A stretch of 64,000 nt of DNA from Dendrolimus kikuchii (Eukaryota; Arthropoda; Insecta; Lepidoptera; Lasiocampidae). The translations under genes and the position numbers were made by a program. Shown here piece after piece: positions 33,085 through 44,367 of the stretch. The notes beneath the pieces are model-generated. The model was given only the letters and a program-made list of their open reading frames with translations. It had not been told where the DNA came from and searched no databases. The stretch is from positions 7,256,710 through 7,320,709 of the forward strand of contig CM034407.1 of NCBI GenBank assembly GCA_019925095.2, written 5' to 3'. Positions within the stretch are counted from its first letter, which is position 1, and each line of letters opens with the position of its first letter.

Positions 33085-33415
33085 GAAAGTTTGGATGAGA
33101 CCAATCATTTCTCAAGTTCATAGATATAAAAATGCATCGTCTATAAAAATGCGATAGTAACTCGATATGTCTTTCTGTTAAGTTTTCGGAAAACACTGGG
33201 AATACTGGATCGTTTTTATTGTAATTTTGTTTAAATGTAGTTTTAATGCCGAAAATGGACATATATACTCATGCCAAGAGATCGGCATGAGAATATATCA
33301 AGCATCGAGTTTGCGATATAAAATTAAGTGAATTTTTCGGGGGCAAATGGCACTAACATAAAAATGGTGTACATTGTAACCTGTATTAACGCCTGCTCTT
33401 TAAACAAGAAGCAGG
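33085..33415 (-). repeat. Segment B, second copy
   Basis: Inverted relative to 30623-30890: GCCGAAAATGGACATA, TTTGCGATATAAAAT and TAACGCCTGCTCTT occur in the same relative order on the opposite strand. Confidence 0.65.
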
Positions 33416-33418
33416 AAC

Positions 33419-33459
33419 TAGAGGTTAACCCGCGGCGCAGCCGCGGGGTAAACTCTAGT
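33419..33459. repeat. GC-rich palindrome ending CTAG
   Basis: CCCGCGGC, GCA loop and GCCGCGGG form a perfect hairpin. It is followed by GTAAACTCTAG, and AACTAGAGGTTA lies on the left. The hairpin plus ~10 nt plus CTAG before T resembles a Helitron 3' end, but the mirrored left side argues for a plain palindrome. Confidence 0.6.
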
Positions 33460-33469
33460 ATATATATAT

Positions 33470-33690
33470 ATACTAGCTGTCCCGGCAGACGTTGTTCTGC
33501 CCTGAAGAAATGAAATTTAGAACCTGATTGCAGCGCCACCTACCGGGTCCAAATGTAAGCTATCCTATCTTTCAAGTCGGATCAAACTGCACACGGTGTG
33601 CAAATTTGATTAAAATCGGTCAAGTAGTTTAGGAGTCCATCGCGGACAAACAACGTGACACGTAATTTATATATATTAAGATTATAATAA
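33470..33690 (+). repeat. Family V repeat, uninterrupted copy
   Basis: TAGCTGTCCCGGCAGACGTT through CACGTAATTTATATATATTA. It supplies the empty site for the LINE-R insertion at 7775-7942. Confidence 0.8.
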
Positions 33691-33805
33691 GTTGTAATTG
33701 TATTTCTATTGACCTGTATAAAAGCTCGAGTAACATTTGTTCCCAATATCGTAACATGCACTTTTGAAATATTTAAAGCAAACAAAGTTAAAAAAATACT
33801 ACATA

Positions 33806-34085
33806 GAAAATTACATACATATCATCACGCCTGTTTCCCATGGGGGCAGGTAGAGACTATAGATCTCCACTTACGACGATCCTGACAAACAACTTTCGCT
33901 TCATCTACTTTCATTAACCTCTTTATGCACGTTTATTTGAAATGCTTTTTACTTGATCTTTCTGCTATTTGATCATGGTGTTTACGTCTCGGTCTACCGA
34001 TGCTATCACAATGCTGTCATAAACTTGTTTTGTTATTCTATTTTCATCCATCCTCTCTACATGCTCAGTACCATCACCAATCATA
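33806..34085 (-). pseudogene. LINE C-terminal fragment related to LINE-R
   Basis: The minus strand encodes, with stops, EHVERMDENRITKQVYDS and KWRSIVSTCPHGKQA, followed by ATGT-like repeats. CATAGAAA occurs on both sides and may be a short target duplication. It belongs to a sister family of LINE-R. Confidence 0.6.
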
Positions 34086-34619
34086 GAAATATGAACTGAA
34101 CAAAAAGTTTTTGAGTAGATTTTAAGATATGGGGTAAGTGTAATTCCATTAGACAGATACTTTTTTGGGGTTCCATAACCAAATAAGTCGTTCGTTACCT
34201 ACGGAACCTGTCACTACGTAGGGACTGACAAGCACACGGTCGATTATTCGTTGTTTTTATCTTTGTATGGATAAAGTGATAATGAAAAAAACATTAAAAG
34301 CAATTAGTGAATAGGAAGTTATTAATAATATTAATGACGAGTTGACTCGTTAAATTAGTTTCATGGAACTAATTTTCTCATGTTCTATTAAAACTGGTAA
34401 GTACATGGTTCTTAATTTCGAAACGCATTTGTATAATAAAAAAGTATAACCTATTCAACCGGTTTCATTACACAATTCATTCAAGTTAGTTAGCTCGTTG
34501 CTGTTTTACGTGTAAGACGTCGGTTTTTAATATATGGTCTATTTTCCGAGTCAAAGGTGAGTCACCCAAAACATTTGCTTAACCTTGCATGATGGCCGAA
34601 CACTCCGAACAGACAGTAG
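34086..34619. other. Unassigned AT-rich sequence
   Basis: No repeat or coding feature recognised. Confidence 0.5.
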
Positions 34620-34957
34620 CCGAGCGTGCGCTGTCTAGCTCGCTCGAATTCAGAGTTCCATCCACAATAAACAACACATAACCTCACAAAACCACATCGA
34701 TATTTCCAAAAATCCATTCTCAAACAACCCGAATCTACTATAATCGTTATAATATACTTTAATAATACTAAATTCGCGTTAAATGTACAAAAAAGTCGCT
34801 AAAATCATTGCCGTAAAATGGCTGTTGTTGAACGCGCATGCGTATAATCCGGCGAAATTGAAGAGTGAAAGTTAACAAAGTGACAGTGTCCGTTTAGTGT
34901 GTTTTTAATTTGGTTGGTTAGCTTTTGATATCGCATCTCTGTATTCTGTAAACACAG
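34620..34957 (+). promoter_or_regulatory. Putative promoter and non-coding first exon of gene 2
   Basis: Unlike its neighbours, this stretch is single-copy in the window and has CpG-containing sequence (GAACGCGCATGCG). It ends in a consensus donor, AACACAG|GTATGT (GT at 34958). No long frame exists, as expected for a 5' UTR exon. The next same-strand acceptor with a coding exon outside repeats is at 45457 (gene 2), implying a ~10.5-kb first intron. No TATA box is evident and the start site is not defined. The link to gene 2 is inference. Confidence 0.4.
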
Positions 34958-35649
34958 GTATGTTATTGACGTAAAGACTAAAATTGTATGACATAAATTT
35001 ATCTTTGAATGTGATATTTATCATGTTTATTGCAATATTGCATTAAATCTCAGTCGTGTTTAATTTTATAAAATATATTTATATATATTCATACTGTTTT
35101 TATGTTCATATAAATTTTTGTTACGAAAATATGCAGAAATAACAATATGAAGGTTATGTAGTTTAGATCAAATATCTGACATATCAAGATATAAGTGCTT
35201 ATCAAGATCGTTTACGTTAGCAACTAGCAGTTCCAGTCACGTGAGCCTAGAAACATGTTATAACTAATGGAAGATCGTGTTTTCTAGATTGTGATGTTAT
35301 CTTAAAATAGATCTGCTCCTATCTTAAACATCTATTAATATAAAACCACTTTATTAATTAACTATGAGTTATTATAATGTTCCTTAAAAGTGAAGACAAA
35401 TTAAACGACAATAAAATTTGGATGTAGGGTCGGTACCTACTTTTTTTTGTTAAATAAAGTGTTGATTTCGGAATACGGGTACATTAAAATTAGAGTTTCA
35501 TATCGTCATGTCTGACCGTCTATTTGTCTCATGTGACAGCTATTTTTCTCAATTTTTTTATTATTGGGCATCATATAGAGGAAATTTGATACGTGATATT
35601 TTTTTTTAGAACATCATTTTGGTATAACACACGCATTTTGTATCGTAAA

Positions 35650-35830
35650 CTCAAGTAAAACGGATTGTTCGACCCACTTCTTGACATGGGTCGTGGTGAG
35701 CGCTGCGTGAGCGAAAATTATGACGTCATTAGTGACGTTTTCGTGGCGACCATGACGACCGTGGTCGCTATGTGGAATGGCTTAAGGAGCATTTTGGGCA
35801 TTGTGAGCTACAAGAGGAACGCGCCTCATG
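35650..35830 (+). repeat. Family W repeat with CRE-like palindrome
   Basis: Sense copy of the 18050-18310 repeat. TGACGTCA at 35721-35728. Confidence 0.6.
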
Positions 35831-35959
35831 TTTTAAATGTCTTAGAAAGATCTAAAGTTAGAATATTAAAATACCTAGAAAATGTTATACATTAAATATA
35901 ACGATATTAACGTAGACTGTCCATTCCCTCAATAATAACTATGGGCTGTTATTATATAC

Positions 35960-36350
35960 AAGGACTAGCGGTCTCGGCAGACGTTGTCCTGCCCTGAATA
36001 AATAAAAACCTAGAACCCAATTCCAGCACCACCTACCGGGTCTAATTTTTAATCTAAACCACCCCGGGACCCACTCAATACACATAAAATTTCATAAAAA
36101 TCTTGGAACCTGATTCCAGCGCAAATTTTTGTTTAGATTGATGGGTTAAATTATTGAAGTTTTAATCTCTACTAAGGGATCTCTATCCCTAATTTTTCTA
36201 GTAGTAAATATAGCCTTTATATTATTCGGCGATAATATAGCATTCGAACGGTAAAATAATGTTTCAAATCGGTCCAATAGTTTTTCAGTTATTTCGTTAC
36301 AAATATACAAAAATACAAATCTTTCCTCTTTATAATATTATTACATATTC
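35960..36350 (+). repeat. Family V-related repeat
   Basis: Begins CTCGGCAGACGTTGTCCTGC like family V but continues differently (AATCGGTCCAATAGTTTTTC) and ends CTTTATAATATTATTAC. Confidence 0.6.
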
Positions 36351-36399
36351 CTACTAAACATCCAAATGGTTTATCAGAAAAAATGACTGACATATAAAG

Positions 36400-37050
36400 A
36401 CAAGTACACAGGATGGACGTGACTATTTCACAAGAGTTACGTTTTGCCCATGTGCCTACGGAACCTTAGAAAATGGCAATCGCATGTGCCTCTCCCCTGT
36501 GAATGAACCTGACCCCTCTTTGGTGTCATTCCTGGCTAGGCGCAAAGGGGCCAACGACCAGAGCCACCGGTGGTCAACGACAAGCGCAATTGAGACTATT
36601 TTTGATACATTTGTAGTGGAACACTTACAAGCCAATAGATGGCGCTGTACAATAATTGAGGTTGCAAACGCTTCCCGAAACGTACAAAGAATATATACAA
36701 ACTAACAATAATAGATGGGCCTAGGCCTGCAAGGAATAGAAATAGCCTCGCTGGAAGATCTTCCTTTGAGACGGAGGGAGGAGCATTCCATTTCGCTCCT
36801 CCAATCTAGTCAGAGGATTCTAAAGTGGTTTAGGAACATTGTGGGACTCGCGCGTATGTGGCCGGCGCCTGCCATGCGGCTACCGTCAGTTTGGTTCGTG
36901 CGGCGGCACGTGGCCGCCATCGGCGATTGTGGTCGGCCGTCCGTTTGCGCGCAGCGTACTTCATGGTCTACGTATTTTTAAGATTTTGAGATATATTATG
37001 AGACCTTGGTTTCCGTACAAAGAATTCAAGACGTAAACATTTTGCTTCCA
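36400..37050. other. Unrecognised moderately GC-rich segment
   Basis: Several overlapping short frames (36484-36705, 36715-36981, 36839-37036) with no recognised domain. Base composition differs from the flanks. Could be an old transposon or an unknown exon; there is no support for either. Confidence 0.3.
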
Positions 37051-37174
37051 ATATGTCATTGTGTTCAACTCCGTTGAAATGTTTGATAAAAAATCCCGTC
37101 GTTCAAATATGTAAACAATAAACAGACACTTGGTGCAGACTCATTGATATGACTTGTATTATATATTTTTGAAG

Positions 37175-37570
37175 TGAAACTTCTTTAGAATCGTTGTGAT
37201 TTGAAACTCGATGAAACGAAAAAGCGAAATGAAAACGCGACACTAAAAAGAGATAAACACATAAATTTTAACCTTATTTAATTCTAAATAAAACACATTT
37301 CTCTTTATCCGTTAGTATTAATTTTCACTTTAAATAAAACTTAAAAGGTTTCAAATGAATTTTAGATCTATCTGTATATACTTAAGGCAGATATTCGTTT
37401 ATACGTAGATCAACAGATACTTAGATACACATACGTGCGTAACAGTGCTTTGAATTATGAATTTTATGCTAGTGATTTAAAGTGTACTTTAGATTGAATT
37501 ATTACGAATAAGGGTCAAAATAGCTAAGAGTAAAGACGTCTAAAATAGAATGGAAATGCGAAAATGTGTG
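37175..37570 (+). repeat. Family X repeat, uninterrupted copy
   Basis: Reverse complement of 27095-27570. GTTAGTATTAATTTTCAC near 37312 is the pre-insertion site of the LINE-R copy at 27315. Confidence 0.75.
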
Positions 37571-38308
37571 TGTGCAGTTCATACTTGTCTACTTACAAAG
37601 CGTTGTCTATATAATTATTTTCCCCTGTATATTCTCTGAAGTTTCACTTCTACTGCGCGTGAACTGCACGCACACATTTTTTTATTTGTACTCGGAGTCT
37701 GAGAAGAATTACTATAACCTAGATAAATAGATATCTCTTTACTGTACACCATTACAGAAAACTTACAGGTACTATTATAATTGAGTACAAAGGGCGGTCT
37801 TTTTGGTAAAAAGCGATTTCTTCCGGACAACTCGTAGAAGGAATATTGCTCATTCGGAGTGGCTATGGCTATACATAATTATTGTACGATTGCTTAAATT
37901 TTAATAATAAATATTAAATATATTATATAGAATGAATTTTTCAAGTGGACTTTTATGGCCAAATTCTAAACTATACGCAGAGGCGGCTCTAACCCATTAG
38001 CGCCCGTGTGCAATCAATACCCCGGCGTCCTCTAATAGGCGCGCGGTCAAAATGGAATAATTACAGATATTTTAACTAGTGAACAGAAATTCGTAATAAT
38101 ATATAGAGTATAGGAGGTGCTCGTGCGCGCCTACTTTGCTACTGCGCCTGGCATGTGAACACGGGCGCAGGGTCTTTGAAAGCGCCGGCGCTGCGAGCGA
38201 CTCATGCTTTTCAGAGGAGTCGACGGAGCGGAGTTCGGCGCCCCTTAATACCTGGCGCCCGTGTGCGCTGCACCCCTGCACTATAGGTAAAGCCGGTACT
38301 GACTATTA
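37571..38308. other. Unassigned; contains a GTGTGTGCAGTTCA palindrome pair
   Basis: TGTGTGTGCAGTTCA (37567) and TGAACTGCACGCACACA (37663) face each other and may be ends of a small MITE. 37980-38300 is GC-rich (GCGCCCGTGTGCGCTGC) without a recognised gene. Confidence 0.35.
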
Positions 38309-38618
38309 TCCGTGCAGGAACGGAGAAAGAATACAATTTCCTGCGGCCGGGCGGCCTGTCGTAAGAGGCGACTTAACAACCCACAGCCAGGTGGTAGGGC
38401 ATTTGCCCGACTGGATGGCTACCGCCCCTAGTCTAAAGTATGTCGCCATAACAACCTTGAGTTGTGTTCCGGCATTAGTGACCAGGTTCCAGTCTCTCTT
38501 AAGAGAGCAGCAGCGCATTTGTAGCGACTTTGGTGTTGCAAATGTCCATAGGCGATGGTAACCGCTTTCCATAAAGTGGGCCGTCTGCCTGTCTGCTGAT
38601 CTCCTGCAATAAAAAAAA
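38309..38618 (+). repeat. SINE-A, full length
   Basis: TCCGTGCAGGAACGG to CCTGCAATAAAAAAAA. Well preserved. Confidence 0.9.
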
Positions 38619-38679
38619 CTATACAAAACGGGGGAAAACGCTGAAAGGAGTCTTGAGACCGATTTTTTATAAATCAATT

Positions 38680-38840
38680 ATCCTAGTTAGGAATCGAATT
38701 GGCTGATTTTGAAAAATATGGATTATTTATTATACCAGTAGATAGCTCGTAAGGATCAATTTCTATGACAGAATGTTAAACGGCAAACCAAGGCAAAGGG
38801 TTGTTTTTGAAAAAAATGTTCTATTTTTCATACAATAATT
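38680..38840 (+). repeat. Family Y repeat, uninterrupted copy
   Basis: Provides the empty counterpart (CTCGTAAGGATC near 38750) of the site holding the hAT-like element at 1947-2610. Confidence 0.65.
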
Positions 38841-38954
38841 AAACATGAATTTGCGCCGGATGTTTTACCGCACGTCATTTGAATTCAATCAATATTGACA
38901 TTTAAATATTTTTTATATATTTTATTATGTGAAACGGTTAGCTTTGTGATAGTT

Positions 38955-39140
38955 GTGTTTCATGCGATAAGTGAGAGTTCCAGACCACTTCCCCCACACC
39001 CTAACCCAATCCCATATCTCATCCCTTGTATCCCATTCCTCTTTCCTGATCCCATACTAAAAGCTGGCGTCTAAAGGCGACAGTAACCACTTTCCACGAG
39101 CTGGGAATATCTAATTGCTGACTTCGCAATCAAAACAAGT
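38955..39140 (+). repeat. SINE-B copy, short
   Basis: GTTTCATGCGATAAGTGAG head, pyrimidine-rich body, and GGCGACAGTAACCACTTTCC tail. Confidence 0.65.
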
Positions 39141-39297
39141 CAAAAAGGAAAGAAAAATATTATAGTTATAATAATGACATGATGTTCTAAAATTTTACAC
39201 TGCAACATATCTCCATAAATTCGTTACATGCTTGGCAAGATAAAAATGTTATACAAAATATAGTATAAGAGGTTGGAGCGTGCTGCTATGTAAATTA

Positions 39298-39975
39298 AGT
39301 TTTGTCATTTAAGTATTCTTCAATCTCTTCAATAATGTAGTATCCTTTTTTTAGCAAGATACTTTTTAATTTGGTTTTAAATATAGTGAAAGGCAGATCC
39401 AACATTTCATTTGGAATCTTATTGAAGAAGCGTATACCAACCCTCAAGAATGAGGACGATACTTTCTGCAGTCTAAAAGATGGCAATATCAGTCTATTAC
39501 TATGCCTGGTGTTGAAATTGCGGATATCCTTATATTGTTTATAGGCACTCAAATTATTACGAATATAAATTATATTAATAAAAATATATTGGATTTCGTT
39601 AAAGCGTAATCTAAGACAGTGTTCCGCAAACTTTTTGTGTTCAAGGTACATCTAGGAAAACGAAAATTTTTGGAGGTACACCACAAATAAAAACCATTTT
39701 TTAAGTAATATTAATCAACATTTATTTATTAATCATCGAAACAATATTTACTATTAATCAACAAGCCTAAACTTTAAATTGCAGCATAACCTTATTTGTC
39801 CGAGGCACACCAATTAATGACAACGGTACACCAGTGTGCCGCGGTACATACTTTGCGGAACACTGCTCTAAGAGACTCAGGAGGGCCGAGGTTGTAAATT
39901 GACTTAACGGCTGTTTTGTAAAACAAATATGGCAAACTATGGCATTCTCTTACCTTACCCGTCAGTAGATTTGTA
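39298..39975 (-). pseudogene. LINE (CR1/jockey-like) C-terminus split by a MITE
   Basis: On the minus strand the part above the insertion reads KTAVKSIYNLGPPESL; the part below continues RFNEIQYIFINIIYIRNNLS, TRHSNRLILPSFRL and FFNKIPNEMLDL to a stop at 39298. This is the usual C-terminal tail of insect CR1/jockey-like reverse-transcriptase proteins. It is separated by the 249-bp element at 39617-39865, and the rest of the LINE is gone. Confidence 0.7.
39617..39865. mobile_element. 249-bp hAT-type MITE
   Basis: Starts CAGTGTTCCGCAAACT and ends TACTTTGCGGAACACTG, giving perfect 14-bp terminal inverted repeats. Flanks ATCTAAGA (39609-39616) and CTCTAAGA (39866-39873) form an 8-bp duplication with one mismatch. 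No ORF. Confidence 0.85.
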
Positions 39976-40079
39976 TTAGTTGTATAAACTTTATGTCAAC
40001 ATTTAATGTAAATGATTGATGATGACATTTAAATATAATTCAATATATTCAAACACTGAACACTTGTTTATTGCTCAAA

Positions 40080-40413
40080 AGGGTTGTATATTTGTGGCTT
40101 AAAAAGGCGAAATAGCTGTAGACTATACTATCAAAGCCATAAACTACTCACTTTACCTTGTCTTTATTTTTATGAAGTAGCGCTTCATGTCAGAAGATAC
40201 CTTGAACAATATGAAGACATCATAAGCTCACGAAGATGTGACTTGTTAAAATTTAATAAAAGGTGTACAACAACATTATTTGCACGTAGCATATTTATGA
40301 TGTCCATCAAAATATATAACAAGTTACCATTAGACATACATGCCGCGAATTTGAGATATATAAATAAGCTATTTACATACTTAACGGACAAGACATTTTA
40401 TTCGATACAGTAA
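40080..40413 (+). pseudogene. LINE C-terminal fragment (second family)
   Basis: Frame LKRRNSCRLYYQSHKLLTLP, then YFYEVALHVRRYLEQ, and IKIYNKLPLDIHAANL to a stop after FYSIQ is the characteristic C-terminus of another CR1/jockey-like family. No catalytic part is present. It lies head-to-head with the 39298-39975 remnant. Confidence 0.65.
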
Positions 40414-40625
40414 TTCTTGGACAGTAACAATAAATGACTAAAATATTAGATAAAGGTTGTATATATACATATAATTCTGACTAAAGATAAATAAACACAC
40501 TGACATCAAAATATCTAAGAATCAATAAACACATGCGTATCAATATTAGTTTTTTTTTGACATTTAATTTTTTATGTTTTTTCTTTGTTTCTATAATCTG
40601 TGTTAAGTATATTTTATTTCCATTA

Positions 40626-40945
40626 TTTGGAGTTTTTGGCGGGAACTGAAAGGAGACGCTGTACAGTTTTATTTTCTAAAAATGTGTAAAATTACTCTAA
40701 AATGAACAATAGTTGTAGGATATTGATAGGTTTTTGAGTAGTAATTATGTGTTTTGTGAGAAATGTGAATTGTATAGTCAAATGTGGTCTTTTGAGTTGT
40801 CAGAAGAACTCCGTTAAATGGCACTAGCTGATTACCTACAGTTCAGCTGTGCTACACATAGGCTAAGAAAATGAAGAAACTATATTGTAAACTAAGATCT
40901 GGATTAAAGGCCTAGCTGCCAAGCCATAAACTTAAATAAATACTA
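40626..40945 (+). repeat. Family Z repeat
   Basis: Third copy, with ends as at 18365-18712. Confidence 0.75.
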
Positions 40946-40964
40946 ATTTCCATTATTTTTAAAC

Positions 40965-41070
40965 ATTGTGAAGGTGGTCTGGAGGATATCGCCGGTGGCG
41001 ATAAGACCTCCTGTTGCATATGTAACTTATGTATGCAATAAAGAACATTCATTCATTCATTCATTCATTC
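40965..41070 (+). repeat. LINE 3' tail with stem-loop and (ATTC)n
   Basis: GGTCTGGAGGATATCGCCGG, TGGCGATAAGACC and TGCAATAAAGAAC followed by ATTC repeats. Compensatory changes keep the stem relative to the tails at 4258, 24325 and 62140. Confidence 0.6.
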
Positions 41071-41099
41071 AATAGTGTGACTGAGCGTAAAAATTGTGT

Positions 41100-41514
41100 T
41101 TTGTAGCACCGTAAAAATCTTAGCCTGAATCCATGTTTATCGGATAAAGAGTACATCTACGTCATATACACGTATGAAACTAATATAAACCGTATTCACC
41201 ACATGTAGTCCAAGTTATACTAACAGCGCGGTTAGTCGTAGTTGTGTTTGTGTAACATTTGAGTGTTTGCGCTGTAACCACCTTGGTTTCAATTAAAAGT
41301 ACATAAATTATTTTTATGTTACAGTGAATATTAATTGTAGTGAAAAATATATTCACAGGAATTGTTGTTATTTTTTTTTACATTATTAATATCCAAAATG
41401 GTATGTACACCTGTGTGTAGATTTTTTACAGTTTTATCGTTGATTTAATGGTGTAATGTAATTAAAATTGAAACAAAATTGTGTGTGTGTGCAGTTCACA
41501 CCCAGTTGAAGTGA
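41100..41514 (+). other. Unassigned; contains a possible donor at 41400
   Basis: ATCCAAAATG|GTATGT (GT at 41401) is a fair 5' splice site. It could mark an alternative first exon for gene 2, but no other support is visible. Confidence 0.25.
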
Positions 41515-41650
41515 AACAAAGTGTGACAAGGGGTGGGAGGAATTCTAAATTTCGTGACGTCATATTGCATATCGTTATAATATATTTAAGCTACCACGAA
41601 ATTTTAAGTATTAACGAAAAGCTTCAAAACATTCCAACTCTATCTGTATG
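41515..41650. repeat. Fragment related to the 5461-5837 MITE
   Basis: Reverse-complement match over GGGTGGGAGG, GTGACGTCA, TTAACGAAAAGCTTCAAA and CTATCTGTATGA. Confidence 0.6.
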
Positions 41651-41867
41651 AGCAGTGTTTCAATAATTAAATATAATGTATTCTGTCTCATTCTCTTGCA
41701 TGCTTATTATTTATTATTATTATTTATCTATTTTTAGTTTCGCTTTTTCGTTTCATCGAGTTTTAAAGCACAACCATTCTAAACAAGTTTCATTTCAAAA
41801 AGTTAAATTGAACTTCTGCCAATTGAACCGTTATACAAATATAATTAAGTATGTACTAAACCGACCG

Positions 41868-42310
41868 CATCGAAATCGGCCCAATAGTTTTTACGTGAAT
41901 CCCGAACAAACAGATAAGAAAAAAAAAAATGCATCGTGTTATTCTCCATCGATTATATCCGTGGCTGGCGTGAATATGTTGACATGTTCAAAATGTCAAT
42001 TTTACAGGGGCGCAATTTTAAAGTTTGGCTAGTAATGATAAATCGTGTTATTCTATTATTACCAAAGGAAAAATCTTAAAAAGTTATGAATATTTCGGAC
42101 TGTCAATTTTTTTCCTATAAAAACACAGGCGTAGGAAGCCTCTAAACGAATAAAAAAAAATGTATGTCGAGATATCAATGTATTCCCGCCAGCCACGGAT
42201 ATAGTCTATTCCAGTTGTTTTTTTTTCAAATAGCTTCAATGTAATGATGTTACATTACTACTCTACACGGCATGTTTAGAATTTTATATATTATAGATGT
42301 ATGTACACAA
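41868..42310 (+). repeat. Family T repeat interrupted by a MITE
   Basis: 41868-41958 and 42199-42310 match 20525-20700. The 240 bp between are not in that copy. Confidence 0.7.
41959..42198. mobile_element. 240-bp MITE with CCGTGGCTGGCG ends
   Basis: CCGTGGCTGGCGTGAATA at the left and, on the opposite strand at the right, CCGTGGCTGGCGGGAATA. ATAT lies on both sides (41955-41958 and 42199-42202). No ORF. The superfamily was not recognised. Confidence 0.75.
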
Positions 42311-42688
42311 ATTGTGAAACATTCGTAGTTTTTTGTTAAGAGTCCGTGGAATACGTAATTATCGTATATAAATACTCCTAATTTATATCTTTAAAAATGT
42401 GATAAATGCTAATAATAATTGACTCTTATGTACAATACACATTTTGGAATTACAATAAAATGCTTCTCTGCTACTGATATTAATAATATACCTAGAGTTA
42501 ATGAATAAAAGCGCAAAACATTAAAAGAACATTGTACTCATTTGCTTATTATTCTAAAAGTCTTATCATTAGATAAACCGTTTCTCATGATATGTGCAAT
42601 TGACATTATTGAAGGTCATTTAAATTGCACATACTATCAGTTAGGCGTTGGTGCAATGATCGCCTTAACTCATCAGTTATGTCTTCAT

Positions 42689-42730
42689 CCGTGCAGGAAC
42701 GGAGAAAGAATACAATTTCCTGCGGCCGGG
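42689..42730 (+). repeat. SINE-A head fragment (42 bp)
   Basis: Matches exactly the first 42 bp of the full copy 300 bp downstream, then stops abruptly. Confidence 0.8.
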
Positions 42731-42989
42731 ATAGAATTAAAATAGATAAACCAATTAAAATATTCGTCAATAGCATAAGTTGAATATTTTCCAATCAAAC
42801 ACAATCCAGTCATGTTAATAACCATAACATATTTATGAACTAATTAAAGTTATTACTTCATGTTAAAATTTTAATTAGAAATATAAATGGAAAGCGTAAT
42901 TAACTTAACTAAGGAGTTTTGTGCAAAAGCCTTGTTAGATTTAGTTTCAACAGGGAAGCGGATACATATTACAATAAATTCTTATCTTA

Positions 42990-43299
42990 TCCGTGCAGGA
43001 ACGGAGAAAGAATACAATTTCCTGCGGCCGGGCGGCCTGTCGTAAGAGGCTACTAAACAACCCACAGGCAGGTGTTAGGACATGTGCCCGACTGGATGGC
43101 TACCACCCCTGGTCTAAAGTATATCGCCATAACATCCTTGAGTTGTGTTCCGGCATTAGTGACCATGTTCCAGTCTCCCTTAAGAGAGCAGCAGCGCATT
43201 TTTAGCACCTTTGGTGTTGCAAATGTCCATAGGCGATGGTAACCACTTTCCTTCAAGTGGGCCGACTGCCTGTCTGCTGAACTCCTGCAATAAAAAAAA
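42990..43299 (+). repeat. SINE-A, full length
   Basis: TCCGTGCAGGAACGG to CTCCTGCAATAAAAAAAA. Confidence 0.9.
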
Positions 43300-44367
43300 G
43301 TCTATTTAGCAGTGCTAAGTATTTCGCTCAGAATAAAGCTATATTTTACACGGCTTAATAAGAATATTTTAAGCAAGTATATGCTGTTTGAATGTAGGGA
43401 GTACTCTGAAGAGCAGTTTGAGTTGGTGCCTATATCATGTGTGCTTACCTCTCCTCTCGTGGGGTGCGTTACACACCGACCCATGCAAAAAGAGAAGGAA
43501 GTCGCGGGACTTCTTTCCCCCCTGCAGTAAAGACGAAGGGCGAAACACCGCGGGGTTTAATGGAAATTCTTGACTCAGGTGGCAATAGTACAGTGGCAGA
43601 TGTCATCTGCGTCATCTAGAGGAGAAAGTGACCGATTAACAACTGCGTAGTTTGAGATACATGGATCGCGTCCTTCTTCAGGATATAATCTAGTTTCTTG
43701 CCAAATTTTATTAAGATACGTGCACCCGTGTATTTGTTAAAATGCAACTTTTAAAGTCAATATTAATTTTGCATTTATAATATCTGTTCATAGAGTAGAA
43801 AGTAGACTTCATTTTTTACTTATGTAATATGACATTAAAAATGTTCTCTAGTGGAACTTATTAAAAAAACTTTTATTATAATATTATGGTTATTATCCAT
43901 ATGATCTTCTAAACGGACAAGTGATAAATAAACTTGACAATACCTACGATACGACGTAAGAAAGATTGGTCGCAAAATAAAATATAAACCCTTTAATATG
44001 TACCCCTATAACCTTGATCAAAAATCAATATCACATTGTCTACACAAGCTCTGAATAACACTGAAATCACAGTTCAAGGCGAGTTTAGTAAAAATAATTT
44101 ATTATTGTCAAAGCAGAATTTATGTTTTTACTAAATACTCTCGATTTCTTTTCACTTCACGCTTAGAACAAGAATCCGCCAAGTGACATGAGTTCCACGC
44201 TGTTACAAATTACAATGAAATTTCTTTACCCCGTTCCTATGTCTTATCCTCCTTTTATATTGCGGTCATTTTCGTATTAGCAAGCTGAATAGTGGCATGA
44301 GAAGCAAGAATACATTTTATTTTTTAATATTAAACGATAATCATAATCTATGTGTTTTTGTGTTACA
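43300..44367. other. Unassigned; GC-richer block at 43390-43620
   Basis: Overlapping short frames without recognised domains. No RNA or repeat identified. Confidence 0.4.
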
